A program made the position numbers and the translations under genes. Positions 33,775 through 40,481 of a stretch of 43,833 nt of DNA are shown piece after piece. Position 1 is the first letter of the stretch; the number at the start of each line of letters is the position of its first letter. Below the pieces are notes generated by a model. That model had not been told where the DNA came from. It did not search any database and was given only the letters and a program-made list of their open reading frames with translations. The DNA comes from Candidatus Moraniibacteriota bacterium (GTDB lineage: Bacteria > Patescibacteriota > Minisyncoccia > Moranbacterales > UBA1568): NCBI GenBank assembly GCA_018499985.2, contig JAHBAT020000014.1, positions 1-43,833 of the forward strand. The letters are read 5' to 3'.

Positions 33775-34887
33775 TCAGTTGAATACCAAGGCCAAAGTTT
33801 GCCGCTTCCAGCTGGTCCGGTCGAGGCCGAACGTCAGCCGGACACAGCCATCGCCCCGAACCCTGGTTTCACCAGAGAACGAGCGGCCATCCGGCGAACG
33901 AGTCCCCGGCACGCCGTTGATACGAACGTAACCGGTAAGCTCGTAGGGCGCTTCCGCTCCGAGCGAGACGAACACCGTTGGAATGGTGAACGTCCGATTG
34001 CCCGGGCGAATACCGCACACCTTCTGCATGGCCGTCGAGGTCGTGACAACCTCCCTGGTCACTTCGTAGGTGAGCTCGCCAGTAGCCTGCGCCACCATGC
34101 CGTGTTCTTCCCTCTCTGCCTGGTAGGCATTGAGTTCGTCCCACTGGGCATCAGTCAGCTCTTCACCAGCTTCGATGCGAGCCAGGAGCGCTTCTGCCCG
34201 GGCATTTTTCCGGGCATCATCACGCTCCATGAGGGCCCGCTCGATACGGTTCGTGGTGCGGTCTTGAGGGTGGGTATAGCGATAGCCAGCCACCACCAGG
34301 GCCACAAAGCCGAAGGTGAGAATCACGCCCGTCACCACCTTATAGATCTTCGGTGGTGCCTTGTAGACGAGGGACCAGAGGCCCACGCCACCCAGGAAAA
34401 CGAGTGCGCCCATGGCCGGCCAGCCGTGTTCAAGCTTGAAGAGAGTCAGGACCGCGAAGGCCGTGATCCAGAACAGGAAGATGTGGGAAATGACTCCCAC
34501 ATACCCCTTGAACTGGTCGACTGCCGACTTGGCCACCTCCCCCAGTTGGAAATTGGGGAGGTTAAACTCCTTCAGGATTTTCTCCAGCTCGATATCCGGG
34601 AGTCCCCGGATGCCGCCCAAGGCCAAGATGAGCGCCAAGGGCTTGGGGTGGAACGTGAAGTAGGCCCATGCTGCCATCAAGATGAACATGATGACTGCGT
34701 TGAGTTCCTTCGCGTCCCAGCTCACATTGAGCCAGACCCCAAACCCGAACAGAAGCATCGGCCCAAGAATGAAGTAGGGCATAGCGTTCCGGTAGATTTT
34801 CGAGATGTACTCGAGCTTCTCCCGGGCCGCAAGGGCAAGAAATTGTGCGGTCTTGCCCCAATACCGCGTTGTACCACTGACTGCCAT
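33775..34887 (-). CDS. Island protein B: polytopic membrane protein with C-terminal domain
   Basis: This 370-aa protein is not recognised. It has about five or six hydrophobic segments (about 36-55, 62-80, 82-95, 132-150, 156-175, 184-202). A charged helical stretch follows (about 208-265, EAxxARIEAGEEL type), then a beta-rich C-terminal domain (about 270-370) with repeated short strands and two cysteines (Cys291, Cys348). Base composition differs sharply from the neighbours: 39 of 60 bases are G or C at 33841-33900, against 26 of 60 in nusA at 32761-32820. It ends in TGA, the only such stop here. It starts 3 nt after the stop of island protein A, so the two are one operon and probably one membrane complex. 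Acquired origin is inferred. Confidence 0.75.
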   Translation of the reverse strand: MAVSGTTRYWGKTAQFLALAAREKLEYISKIYRNAMPYFILGPMLLFGFGVWLNVSWDAKELNAVIMFILMAAWAYFTFHPKPLALILALGGIRGLPDIELEKILKEFNLPNFQLGEVAKSAVDQFKGYVGVISHIFLFWITAFAVLTLFKLEHGWPAMGALVFLGGVGLWSLVYKAPPKIYKVVTGVILTFGFVALVVAGYRYTHPQDRTTNRIERALMERDDARKNARAEALLARIEAGEELTDAQWDELNAYQAEREEHGMVAQATGELTYEVTREVVTTSTAMQKVCGIRPGNRTFTIPTVFVSLGAEAPYELTGYVRINGVPGTRSPDGRSFSGETRVRGDGCVRLTFGLDRTSWKRQTLALVFN

Positions 34888-34890
34888 GAT

Positions 34891-35880
34891 TTAACTCCCT
34901 GTGTTTCTGTAAGCGATCACGAGGATCGCGATGGTGATGAGGATGAAGATCCAGGTTTGCCAAGACCAGTACGTCGGAATTTTCTTCTCCAGACGTGTGA
35001 TCATGTATTCACCTTCGGCATTCCACTTGCCCTTTTGGGGAATGGTGATGCCGTCACGATGGGCTTCGATTTGGCCTCGCTTGTCAGCGAAGGCTGCTTC
35101 GAAAGCCTCTTCGTAGAGCGCATTCAATTTCTCGATGCGCTTCGGATCACTGATTAGCACTGCTCCTTCAGCTGCCTCGAAACGATCGCTCATCCCCAAG
35201 GAGATGAGAGCATCATAGGCTCCAGAGGCGATAGCCGCCTGAAGCTTTTGCGCTTTTTCGATAGCTAATTCCGAGATGGACTTCTCGTCAAAGAAGTTGC
35301 CGAGGAGGTACTCGTAAGCGGCTTTGAAATCATCGTGACCACTCTTCTCGTCGTAGTTCGGGGTGTCTGACTTGATCAGACTGGCCACATACACCAAGTG
35401 TCCAACCCGAGGATCTTCACTGGTGTATTCGTAGTCTTTCGGAAATCGCTGGAAATTCCGGATGACCTCATGAAGGCCACCCTTCTTCCCTTGCTGATTC
35501 TGACCTTGAGCACCAGCCTGAGGCGTTGCCGCCTGGGCCGGAGTCTTGGTCACCACCGAGGTTTCAAATTTCTCGAAATGCTCAGTGAGTACCAGCGTCG
35601 CGATAATCTTCCGCCAGCGTTCCCGCTGGTGCGGCTTCAACCGCTTGCTCCGGAGAGCGGCGATCTTCCGCATCACCACCAGACCATCCACATTGAGCGG
35701 ACCTTCCGGCTTGAGACGCGCTACTGCCTGATCAACCGCGAGAAGAATCGCCTCATCATCCAGTGTCGGCAAAATACCATCTGCCTTCTGCTGGGTAAGC
35801 TTTTCGCCACTCATCGCCCGAAACGCCTTAAAGGCATCCCAGGCCATGGAGGCGGCTCCGATATCAAATCCTGCTGCCAT
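34891..35880 (-). CDS. Island protein A: tail-anchored soluble protein
   Basis: This 329-aa protein is not recognised. It is helical and soluble for about 305 residues, with a Gln/Ala/Gly-rich linker near 111-134 (TPAQAATPQAGAQGQNQQGK), and ends in one membrane helix (about 309-325, WIFILITIAILVIAY). That makes it a tail-anchored protein with its bulk in the cytoplasm. Two parts flank the linker: residues 1-105 (helical, with KPHQRERWRKIIATLVLTEHF) and 140-300. AAAAGGA lies 8 nt before the ATG, a better Shine-Dalgarno than most genes here have. It is the first gene of the GC-rich island. No enzyme motif, Walker box or nuclease signature was found. Confidence 0.75.
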   Translation of the reverse strand: MAAGFDIGAASMAWDAFKAFRAMSGEKLTQQKADGILPTLDDEAILLAVDQAVARLKPEGPLNVDGLVVMRKIAALRSKRLKPHQRERWRKIIATLVLTEHFEKFETSVVTKTPAQAATPQAGAQGQNQQGKKGGLHEVIRNFQRFPKDYEYTSEDPRVGHLVYVASLIKSDTPNYDEKSGHDDFKAAYEYLLGNFFDEKSISELAIEKAQKLQAAIASGAYDALISLGMSDRFEAAEGAVLISDPKRIEKLNALYEEAFEAAFADKRGQIEAHRDGITIPQKGKWNAEGEYMITRLEKKIPTYWSWQTWIFILITIAILVIAYRNTGS

Positions 35881-35911
35881 GGTACTATTCCTTTTCTCTC
35901 AATTGTTAATG

Positions 35912-35984
35912 TGCCCATCGGGAGAGGCCGAAGCCGTACTCTCGGTTACAGCCTGTCCACGACGGGCAGATAAATCACTGTAAC
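35912..35984 (-). promoter_or_regulatory. Structured, possibly switching leader of island operon
   Basis: Two exclusive folds can be drawn on the minus strand. Fold 1 pairs GTTACAG with CTGTAAC (35984-35978 with 35951-35945) around CTGCCC/GGACAG (35969-35964 with 35958-35953). Fold 2 pairs TGCCCGTCG with CGATGGGCA (35968-35960 with 35920-35912; 9 bp, one G-U). Both use bases 35964-35968. Between them lies a GGC-TTCG-GCC tetraloop hairpin (35935-35926). No known riboswitch was recognised. Confidence 0.5.
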
Positions 35985-35989
35985 ATCCT

Positions 35990-36018
35990 ATTCTAGCACA
36001 AAATTTGACAAAAGTCAA
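35990..36018 (-). promoter_or_regulatory. Promoter of island operon with palindrome at -35
   Basis: TTGACT (36018-36013), a 17-nt spacer and TAGAAT (35995-35990) on the minus strand. The -35 box is one half of a TTGAC-AAAA-GTCAA palindrome (36005-36018), a possible operator. The promoter is AT-rich like host promoters although the genes are GC-rich. Confidence 0.75.
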
Positions 36019-36042
36019 TAGTTATGGCCTGTGAGATAATAG

Positions 36043-36068
36043 AAAAACCCCTTAAATAAGGGGTTTTT
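36043..36068 (-). terminator. Terminator after tandem-pilin gene
   Basis: The perfect 12-bp arms AAAAACCCCTTA (36043-36054) and TAAGGGGTTTTT (36057-36068) lie 22 nt after the stop codon. Confidence 0.92.
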
Positions 36069-36089
36069 ACTTTTTTCTTTATTCTAAGC

Positions 36090-37199
36090 TTAACTTGCGA
36101 CAAAAAAGTCTGCTATTTGCCTCACAATCACCAAGGCGGAGAATGTCACAATCATACCAATAATGGCGTATTTGACGATATCTTTGGCTGTACCAGCTTT
36201 TTTGTCATCACCGGCTGAGGTAAGGTACATAACCGCTCCCACTAAAAACATAATAATAGCCAGAATACCGATAATACCGAGAAGAAAGTTAAGGACATTG
36301 GTAGCAATCTCTGTCAACGAAAGCGCTCCACTGGCCTGACTTGGAAGATCTGTCCAGCCAAGCACTCCTCCAATTTCTTTGAGGAAAGATGGTGCAATCA
36401 TGACTATGGCGAGTCCTACGAGAGCAGCAGTGACAGCTGCCTTGGCAGCACTGATGCGCTTATCGTTACCTGCAGAAGTGATATACAAGAGGCCTCCAAT
36501 AACGAGAAACACGAGAGCAAGAATCACGACAATGTTACGAAGCGTCCCCATCACCTGATCGAGAAGAGCCTCTACCGTGTCGTACTCTAGTGGATTATCA
36601 ATTTCTACAGTGACAGGTGCGCTTGGGGTAGCGGCACCACCTCCGGTAGTAGGCGCGGTAGGGACACAGCAGTTACCCTGATTACCACAAGTACCTTGAG
36701 CAGTCTTGCCACTTGGACAGCCGGCGCTTACAGAAGCACACACTGCCCCGGCAATAGCCGTACAAGTAGCGCTACTATTTGGCGTCGAAGGAGTAGCTCC
36801 GCCGCTCGGTGGAGTGCCCCCCCCACTTGGTGGAGTAGCTCCACCGCTCGGTGGAGTAACAGGAGCGCTGTAAGGAGTAGAGAGAGCTACGCTACGAGAG
36901 ACAAAGGTTACCCCCGAAGTAGGTTCTCCTGTTTTTAGAAGACTATAGCCATTAGCTATAATGATACCCGCATCACGATTAACATTATTTGACTCCGTAG
37001 GATTAAGGCAGCATTTAAATCCAGTTGTGGTGTACACGTTTTGATTCGAAGATTCACCACTCTGACAATTTTGGGTACTCACAGTATTGATACCTCCATA
37101 AGTACCGCATGCCAACTGTACCTTTGGAGCAGCTGCATAAACAGAAGGAGCATTCAATCCTACGAGAAAAATAAAAGCGAGATAAAATATTTTTTTCAT
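36090..37199 (-). CDS. Tandem pilin-like protein with Cys-rich ectodomain
   Basis: This 369-aa protein has a signal peptide (about 1-23) and an extracellular region to about 200. That region contains a CGTYGG...CCLNP part, a PPSGG-type repeat linker (about 114-137) and a second Cys cluster (146-178, eight Cys). Two successive T4SS-pilin/VirB2-like modules follow. Module 1 (about 205-278) has ITSAGNDKRISAAK between two helices. Module 2 (about 296-367) has LTSAGDDKKAGTAK. The SAGxxKxxxxAK loop between paired helices is shared by the three small pilins upstream. A two-pilin fusion with a large disulfide-rich head suggests a tip, adaptor or adhesin subunit. It starts 3 nt after the previous pilin stop. 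Role inferred. Confidence 0.78.
   Translation of the reverse strand: MKKIFYLAFIFLVGLNAPSVYAAAPKVQLACGTYGGINTVSTQNCQSGESSNQNVYTTTGFKCCLNPTESNNVNRDAGIIIANGYSLLKTGEPTSGVTFVSRSVALSTPYSAPVTPPSGGATPPSGGGTPPSGGATPSTPNSSATCTAIAGAVCASVSAGCPSGKTAQGTCGNQGNCCVPTAPTTGGGAATPSAPVTVEIDNPLEYDTVEALLDQVMGTLRNIVVILALVFLVIGGLLYITSAGNDKRISAAKAAVTAALVGLAIVMIAPSFLKEIGGVLGWTDLPSQASGALSLTEIATNVLNFLLGIIGILAIIMFLVGAVMYLTSAGDDKKAGTAKDIVKYAIIGMIVTFSALVIVRQIADFFVAS
36789..36854 (-). repeat. PPSGG-coding tandem repeat
   Basis: Three imperfect copies of a 21-base unit encode a (TPPSGGA)-type linker in the tandem-pilin protein. This is a flexible Pro/Gly spacer. Copy number could vary by slippage. Confidence 0.7.
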
Positions 37200-37202
37200 A
37201 AC

Positions 37203-37598
37203 TTAAAAAGCTACATTTGAAGCAGTAAAGAGAGCGCTCACAGCCTTAATCACAATAAGGCCACTCAAAGCCACTATAATCCCAATGATGGCATTGATCA
37301 TATTGCTTTTACCTTTCTCAGCCATCTTGGGATCGCCGGCTGAGGTAAGATACTGAATACCCGCTACCACAAAAGCGATAATAGCGATAAAACCAAAAAT
37401 AGAAAGGAGCCAGAACATGAATGTCTGAAGAATAATGGTCACCGGTCTATCAGAAAGGCCAGTATTGGTCGGGATACATACCCCTGCCTCTATTGTTCCA
37501 GCGCATGTCACTGCTGCCAAAACAAGTCTGTTGCTCAAAACAATCAACACTGAGAAAAAAGTGGTAACGAAAAATGTATGACGCGAAAAGATTTTCAT
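37203..37598 (-). CDS. T4SS-type pilin-like protein
   Basis: This 131-aa protein has a signal peptide (about 1-29) and a short loop with a Cys pair (CAGTIEAGVC). Two membrane helices (about 55-80 and 99-122) are joined by the charged loop YLTSAGDPKMAEKGK. This is the VirB2/TrbC-like pilin layout typical of CPR genomes. VirB2 subunits assemble into helical filaments with lipid, and whether this one does is inferred. It has its own promoter immediately after a terminator and is co-transcribed with the tandem-pilin gene 3 nt downstream. Confidence 0.8.
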   Translation of the reverse strand: MKIFSRHTFFVTTFFSVLIVLSNRLVLAAVTCAGTIEAGVCIPTNTGLSDRPVTIILQTFMFWLLSIFGFIAIIAFVVAGIQYLTSAGDPKMAEKGKSNMINAIIGIIVALSGLIVIKAVSALFTASNVAF

Positions 37599-37619
37599 AT
37601 TTTTGTATTATTTACTCAT

Positions 37620-37628
37620 AGTATACCA
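37620..37628 (-). promoter_or_regulatory. Extended -10 for pilin pair
   Basis: TGGTATACT on the minus strand lies two bases after the T-run of the upstream terminator. The predicted leader is about 15 nt. Confidence 0.55.
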
Positions 37629-37631
37629 CAA

Positions 37632-37664
37632 AAAAACACCCTCTGTATGTCTCGGGGTGTTTTT
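37632..37664 (-). terminator. Terminator after major-pilin candidate
   Basis: AAAAACACCC (37632-37641) and GGGTGTTTTT (37655-37664) close a 13-nt loop, 21 nt after the stop. Confidence 0.88.
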
Positions 37665-37684
37665 ATGACTTCTTTATTTGTGAA

Positions 37685-38053
37685 CTAGAAGTTAGTGGTA
37701 CTTCCTTGCAAGAAGGTGTTGACTGCCTGGATGATTACAAAACCAATCAAAGCAACAATTACACCAGTAATAGCGGCTGTCATAGCGTTCTTAGCTTTCT
37801 CAGCACGCTTCTCATCTCCCGCTGCGGTGAGATAAAGAATACCAGAGATTACAAAGGCAATAATACCAATGAAACCAAGGATTGCTAGCAGGTAGTTCAT
37901 ACCTGTTCTGATGATACTTACGATAGTCCCTCCTGGGAGCTGTGCACTTGAAGCATTGTTGATACCTGCATTCCACTGAGCGTGAGCGAGTGTAGGAACA
38001 AGTGTCAAGCCAAAAGCAAGCGCACCGTAAACTGTCTTTTTAAGAAATGTCAT
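37685..38053 (-). CDS. T4SS-type pilin-like protein, likely major subunit
   Basis: This 122-aa protein has signal peptide MTFLKKTVYGALAFGLTLVPTLAHA cut after AHA, then a short Asn/Ser-rich N-terminus and two membrane helices (about 48-70, 90-112). The pilin loop LTAAGDEKRAEKAK joins the helices. I chose the ATG at 38053. The GTG at 38065 lies inside the Shine-Dalgarno sequence itself. That Shine-Dalgarno (AAAGGAGGTGA) is the best in the whole window, where most genes have none. High expression is therefore inferred, as expected of a filament's major subunit. Confidence 0.82.
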   Translation of the reverse strand: MTFLKKTVYGALAFGLTLVPTLAHAQWNAGINNASSAQLPGGTIVSIIRTGMNYLLAILGFIGIIAFVISGILYLTAAGDEKRAEKAKNAMTAAITGVIVALIGFVIIQAVNTFLQGSTTNF

Positions 38054-38122
38054 ATTTTCTCTCACCTCCTTTCCTTTGTGAGTAAACTCTTTACGAGCAC
38101 TCTGTTTTTATATTGATGTTTT

Positions 38123-38407
38123 CTAACCGACAAAAAACTCCGCCAACTGACTTATAATTATCATTGTCCCAAAGGCTACCACAGCACCGATAATGGCATA
38201 AAAAAGAATTTTTTTTGCGACCTCGGCTTGCTTCGGATTACCTTGAGCGGTCAGATATAAAAGTCCAGAAATAACTACCGCTATTATAGCAAGCACTCCT
38301 ATGATTGACAATAAAAAATTGACCACATTTTGCAAAACACTCGCAATACTTGGCGCATCACTTATCGTACCAGCGTGTACTATATGTGTTCCGAATAAAT
38401 CCCACAT
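38123..38407 (-). CDS. Short T4SS-type pilin-like protein
   Basis: This 94-aa protein has two membrane helices (about 25-52, 67-90) and the loop LTAQGNPKQAEVAK, matching the two neighbouring pilins. Its N-terminus (MWDLFGTHIVHAGTISDA) is short, and a classical signal peptide is not clear. The frame also opens at 38440, but that would overlap the upstream gene. The ATG at 38407 lies one base after that gene's stop (TAACATG), which points to translational coupling. Probably a minor subunit or assembly partner. Confidence 0.75.
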   Translation of the reverse strand: MWDLFGTHIVHAGTISDAPSIASVLQNVVNFLLSIIGVLAIIAVVISGLLYLTAQGNPKQAEVAKKILFYAIIGAVVAFGTMIIISQLAEFFVG

Positions 38408-38408
38408 G

Positions 38409-38912
38409 TTATTTTGGTTGACTATACGGAGAGAGATCAATGTTGTTTTCGCAAAAACTAAACCCTAGATTTTTACCAGCTAATTCTTCGTTCGTACTAA
38501 ATGGTGCGCCGACATTTGTCTTAATCTTGCAAGCATCTTCTTTAGTAATACCAAGTATCTCTAGAAGTCTTCCTTGCGCTGCCACTCTTGCTTGAAGTAA
38601 ATCTCCCCCAAGAAGAGTGATATTAAATACTTCATCATTTGAAAAATACTCGATCATAAACATCTTATCTTCAGCTAAGAGCACATTACCTAGCTCATCT
38701 GGCTCTGAGATTGCCTTGGTCATTGGATCAGGATAAGTCACTTCTTTGTAGGTATCGCTATTGGTAGCGGCAGAATATGTAACCGATTGAGAAACAACTT
38801 CAACTGGTTCTTCTACTGGCGCTACTGGCTGATTTTTCTTACTCAAGATAAATCCATACCAAGCACCTGCTCCAAGTAACAAGAGTATAACAATAATAAT
38901 TATTTTTTTCAT
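38409..38912 (-). CDS. Membrane-anchored protein in pilin cluster
   Basis: This 167-aa protein has an N-terminal membrane helix (about 3-23), a Pro/Glu/Val-rich stalk (PVAPVEEPVEVV), and an extracellular domain of about 110 aa. Two cysteines (in DACKI and SFCEN) could form a disulfide. The DELGNVLLAEDKMFMIEYFSNDEVFNITLLGG segment shows alternating strands and helices. No family was recognised. It sits between the SGNH-pilin-transglycosylase fusion (12 nt upstream) and a pilin (1 nt downstream), so it is probably an accessory subunit of the same surface machine. Confidence 0.7.
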   Translation of the reverse strand: MKKIIIIVILLLLGAGAWYGFILSKKNQPVAPVEEPVEVVSQSVTYSAATNSDTYKEVTYPDPMTKAISEPDELGNVLLAEDKMFMIEYFSNDEVFNITLLGGDLLQARVAAQGRLLEILGITKEDACKIKTNVGAPFSTNEELAGKNLGFSFCENNIDLSPYSQPK

Positions 38913-38924
38913 AGTACTTGAGTA

Positions 38925-40412
38925 TTAAAGGCTTCTTGGAATACTACACCTTCTGGCTGCCCCCCATGGTCCGGTATTGGTACCGTTATTACTCAATCGA
39001 CAGGCTACGGCAATATTCTTAGCAGCATTGGTTGCGGCTGCTTTACACTGATTATAAAGCGTTGGATTGATTACTCTACAGCTATGGTTACTAGCGGTAT
39101 AAGCTCCGCCTGAGAAAGCCGCTGGACAATTGAGTCCATCTACAGTATTAGCAGTAATATTGATTTGAAACAATCCAAAAGAAGCCGCATTACCATCTGC
39201 ACAGACATCTGTAGAACTTGGGATACGTACGTTACCGTTACTTTCTGCCTGACAAATAGCGGACCAAGCATTGACGCTAGCCCCTCCAAAACAAGTACTC
39301 GCTAAATTAGAGGTGGAGCAAGGATTAGATGTTGAATTCGTGACTGGCTGACAGGTACCTGAACCAGAAAAACTTGTTCCACCACCCGTGCCTCCGCCCG
39401 TGCCTCCGCCACCAGAGCCAGCTCCAGCGCCAAAGTTTGTACTCGTAGCCGTACCAGCATTTGAGGCAGTGTCGCACGTAAAAGAAAAGGTACCTGTTTG
39501 CTGTAGACCTGCCGCTGAAAAAAAGTCAGAGGCTCCCATGATTCTAATCACTGTACTGACCACTACCCAGGCTACTAGTATCCATACCACTCCAATCAAA
39601 GCCGCTTTGATACCGCCCTTTGCAATACCAATCATCTTGTCATTGCCAGCAGAGACTATATAGAGAATGACCATACCAAAAATCATGGCGATGGCAATCA
39701 CGGTCATGACATTGCGTATCCAATCGATAATAGTATCAACCATCAAGAGCGCATGACAAGCGGTACATGGCTTAGATTCATCAATATTAGAGGTGCGAGG
39801 ATCGTCACCACTAAGGCCGCAGGTTACCAAACCAGCCTCTACCGGACCCGATGCCACTGCATTGTAGGTCGGGCCACCCGTGCCTGTAGAAGTACCTCCC
39901 CCTGGAGGAGTAGCAGCGCTCGCTGCTGCACCTAAAGCAGTCTGCACTGCGGCAGCTACCTGACTATAGCTTCTTGGGTGCACTCCATCTGGTGCTGCAG
40001 GAAAACTTGAAAGATCCACGGTGGCATCAGAACCAGCTACTGACCTTACTGTAGCCTTGGCACTCGCATTATATGGAAGAATCCAAACAGTCTTTGCATT
40101 TGGTTGCTTAGCTCTAATCCTTCTCAGGTTAGCAGCCAGGCTACTGCTCGTCGGATCATTACTCCCTGCCGAAATTACCATATGAGTAAACGTACCTGAG
40201 CCATCGTAGCCAGCTATGGTACCAGAACTTGCACCCACTACAGCAGATGTTTTGGTCACTCCTCGCAAGCTTCCAGAAACTCCTACCGCAATACTATCGC
40301 CGATCACAAGGATAGTATCAGCAGCAAAGGTAGTGGCAGGGAAACTTATAAAAGTTCCTCCCAAAAAAAGAAGACTCATCAAAAAATATGCTTTTGATAT
40401 TTGTTTTTTCAT
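38925..40412 (-). CDS. SGNH esterase / pilin-like / lytic transglycosylase fusion
   Basis: This 495-aa secreted membrane protein joins three modules. After a signal peptide (1-31) comes an SGNH-hydrolase domain (about 33-165) with GDSIAVG (Ser40), SAGSND (Asn85) and the Asp/His pair DGVHP (Asp142, His145). A Gly/Thr linker leads to a pilin-like double helix (about 225-292) with YIVSAGNDKMIGIAK. A second Gly-rich linker (328-350) leads to a disulfide-rich lysozyme-like domain (about 354-490). Its AICQAESNGN carries candidate catalytic Glu390, and SFGLFQIN (411-418) is the family's second motif. It would deacylate and then cleave peptidoglycan from a membrane-held pilin scaffold. Residue roles follow the families, and the combined job is inferred. 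It heads the pilin operon. Confidence 0.82.
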   Translation of the reverse strand: MKKQISKAYFLMSLLFLGGTFISFPATTFAADTILVIGDSIAVGVSGSLRGVTKTSAVVGASSGTIAGYDGSGTFTHMVISAGSNDPTSSSLAANLRRIRAKQPNAKTVWILPYNASAKATVRSVAGSDATVDLSSFPAAPDGVHPRSYSQVAAAVQTALGAAASAATPPGGGTSTGTGGPTYNAVASGPVEAGLVTCGLSGDDPRTSNIDESKPCTACHALLMVDTIIDWIRNVMTVIAIAMIFGMVILYIVSAGNDKMIGIAKGGIKAALIGVVWILVAWVVVSTVIRIMGASDFFSAAGLQQTGTFSFTCDTASNAGTATSTNFGAGAGSGGGGTGGGTGGGTSFSGSGTCQPVTNSTSNPCSTSNLASTCFGGASVNAWSAICQAESNGNVRIPSSTDVCADGNAASFGLFQINITANTVDGLNCPAAFSGGAYTASNHSCRVINPTLYNQCKAAATNAAKNIAVACRLSNNGTNTGPWGAARRCSIPRSL

Positions 40413-40420
40413 ACATCTTA

Positions 40421-40426
40421 AGTATA
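40421..40426 (-). promoter_or_regulatory. -10 box of pilin operon
   Basis: TATACT on the minus strand ends eight bases before the ATG at 40412. It follows the T-rich tail of the typA terminator. No -35 match was found, and the leader would be 1-2 nt. Confidence 0.5.
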
Positions 40427-40439
40427 CAAGAAAAAAGAA

Positions 40440-40463
40440 AAACAGCCCATCGATGAGCTGTTT
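40440..40463 (-). terminator. typA terminator
   Basis: AAACAGC (40440-40446) pairs with GCTGTTT (40457-40463). Inside them a C-A mismatch separates the self-complementary CATCGATG. TTTTTCTTTTTT follows on the minus strand. Confidence 0.85.
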
Positions 40464-40481
40464 ATTCTTAGAAAGTCTAGT

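Noticed and set aside
33799-35157. 452-codon open frame on the plus strand
   Set aside because: It lies antisense to the island membrane gene and runs past its end into the second gene. GC-rich coding sequence commonly leaves the opposite strand open. The translation is rich in His/Arg/Asp without domain signals, and no start signal precedes it.
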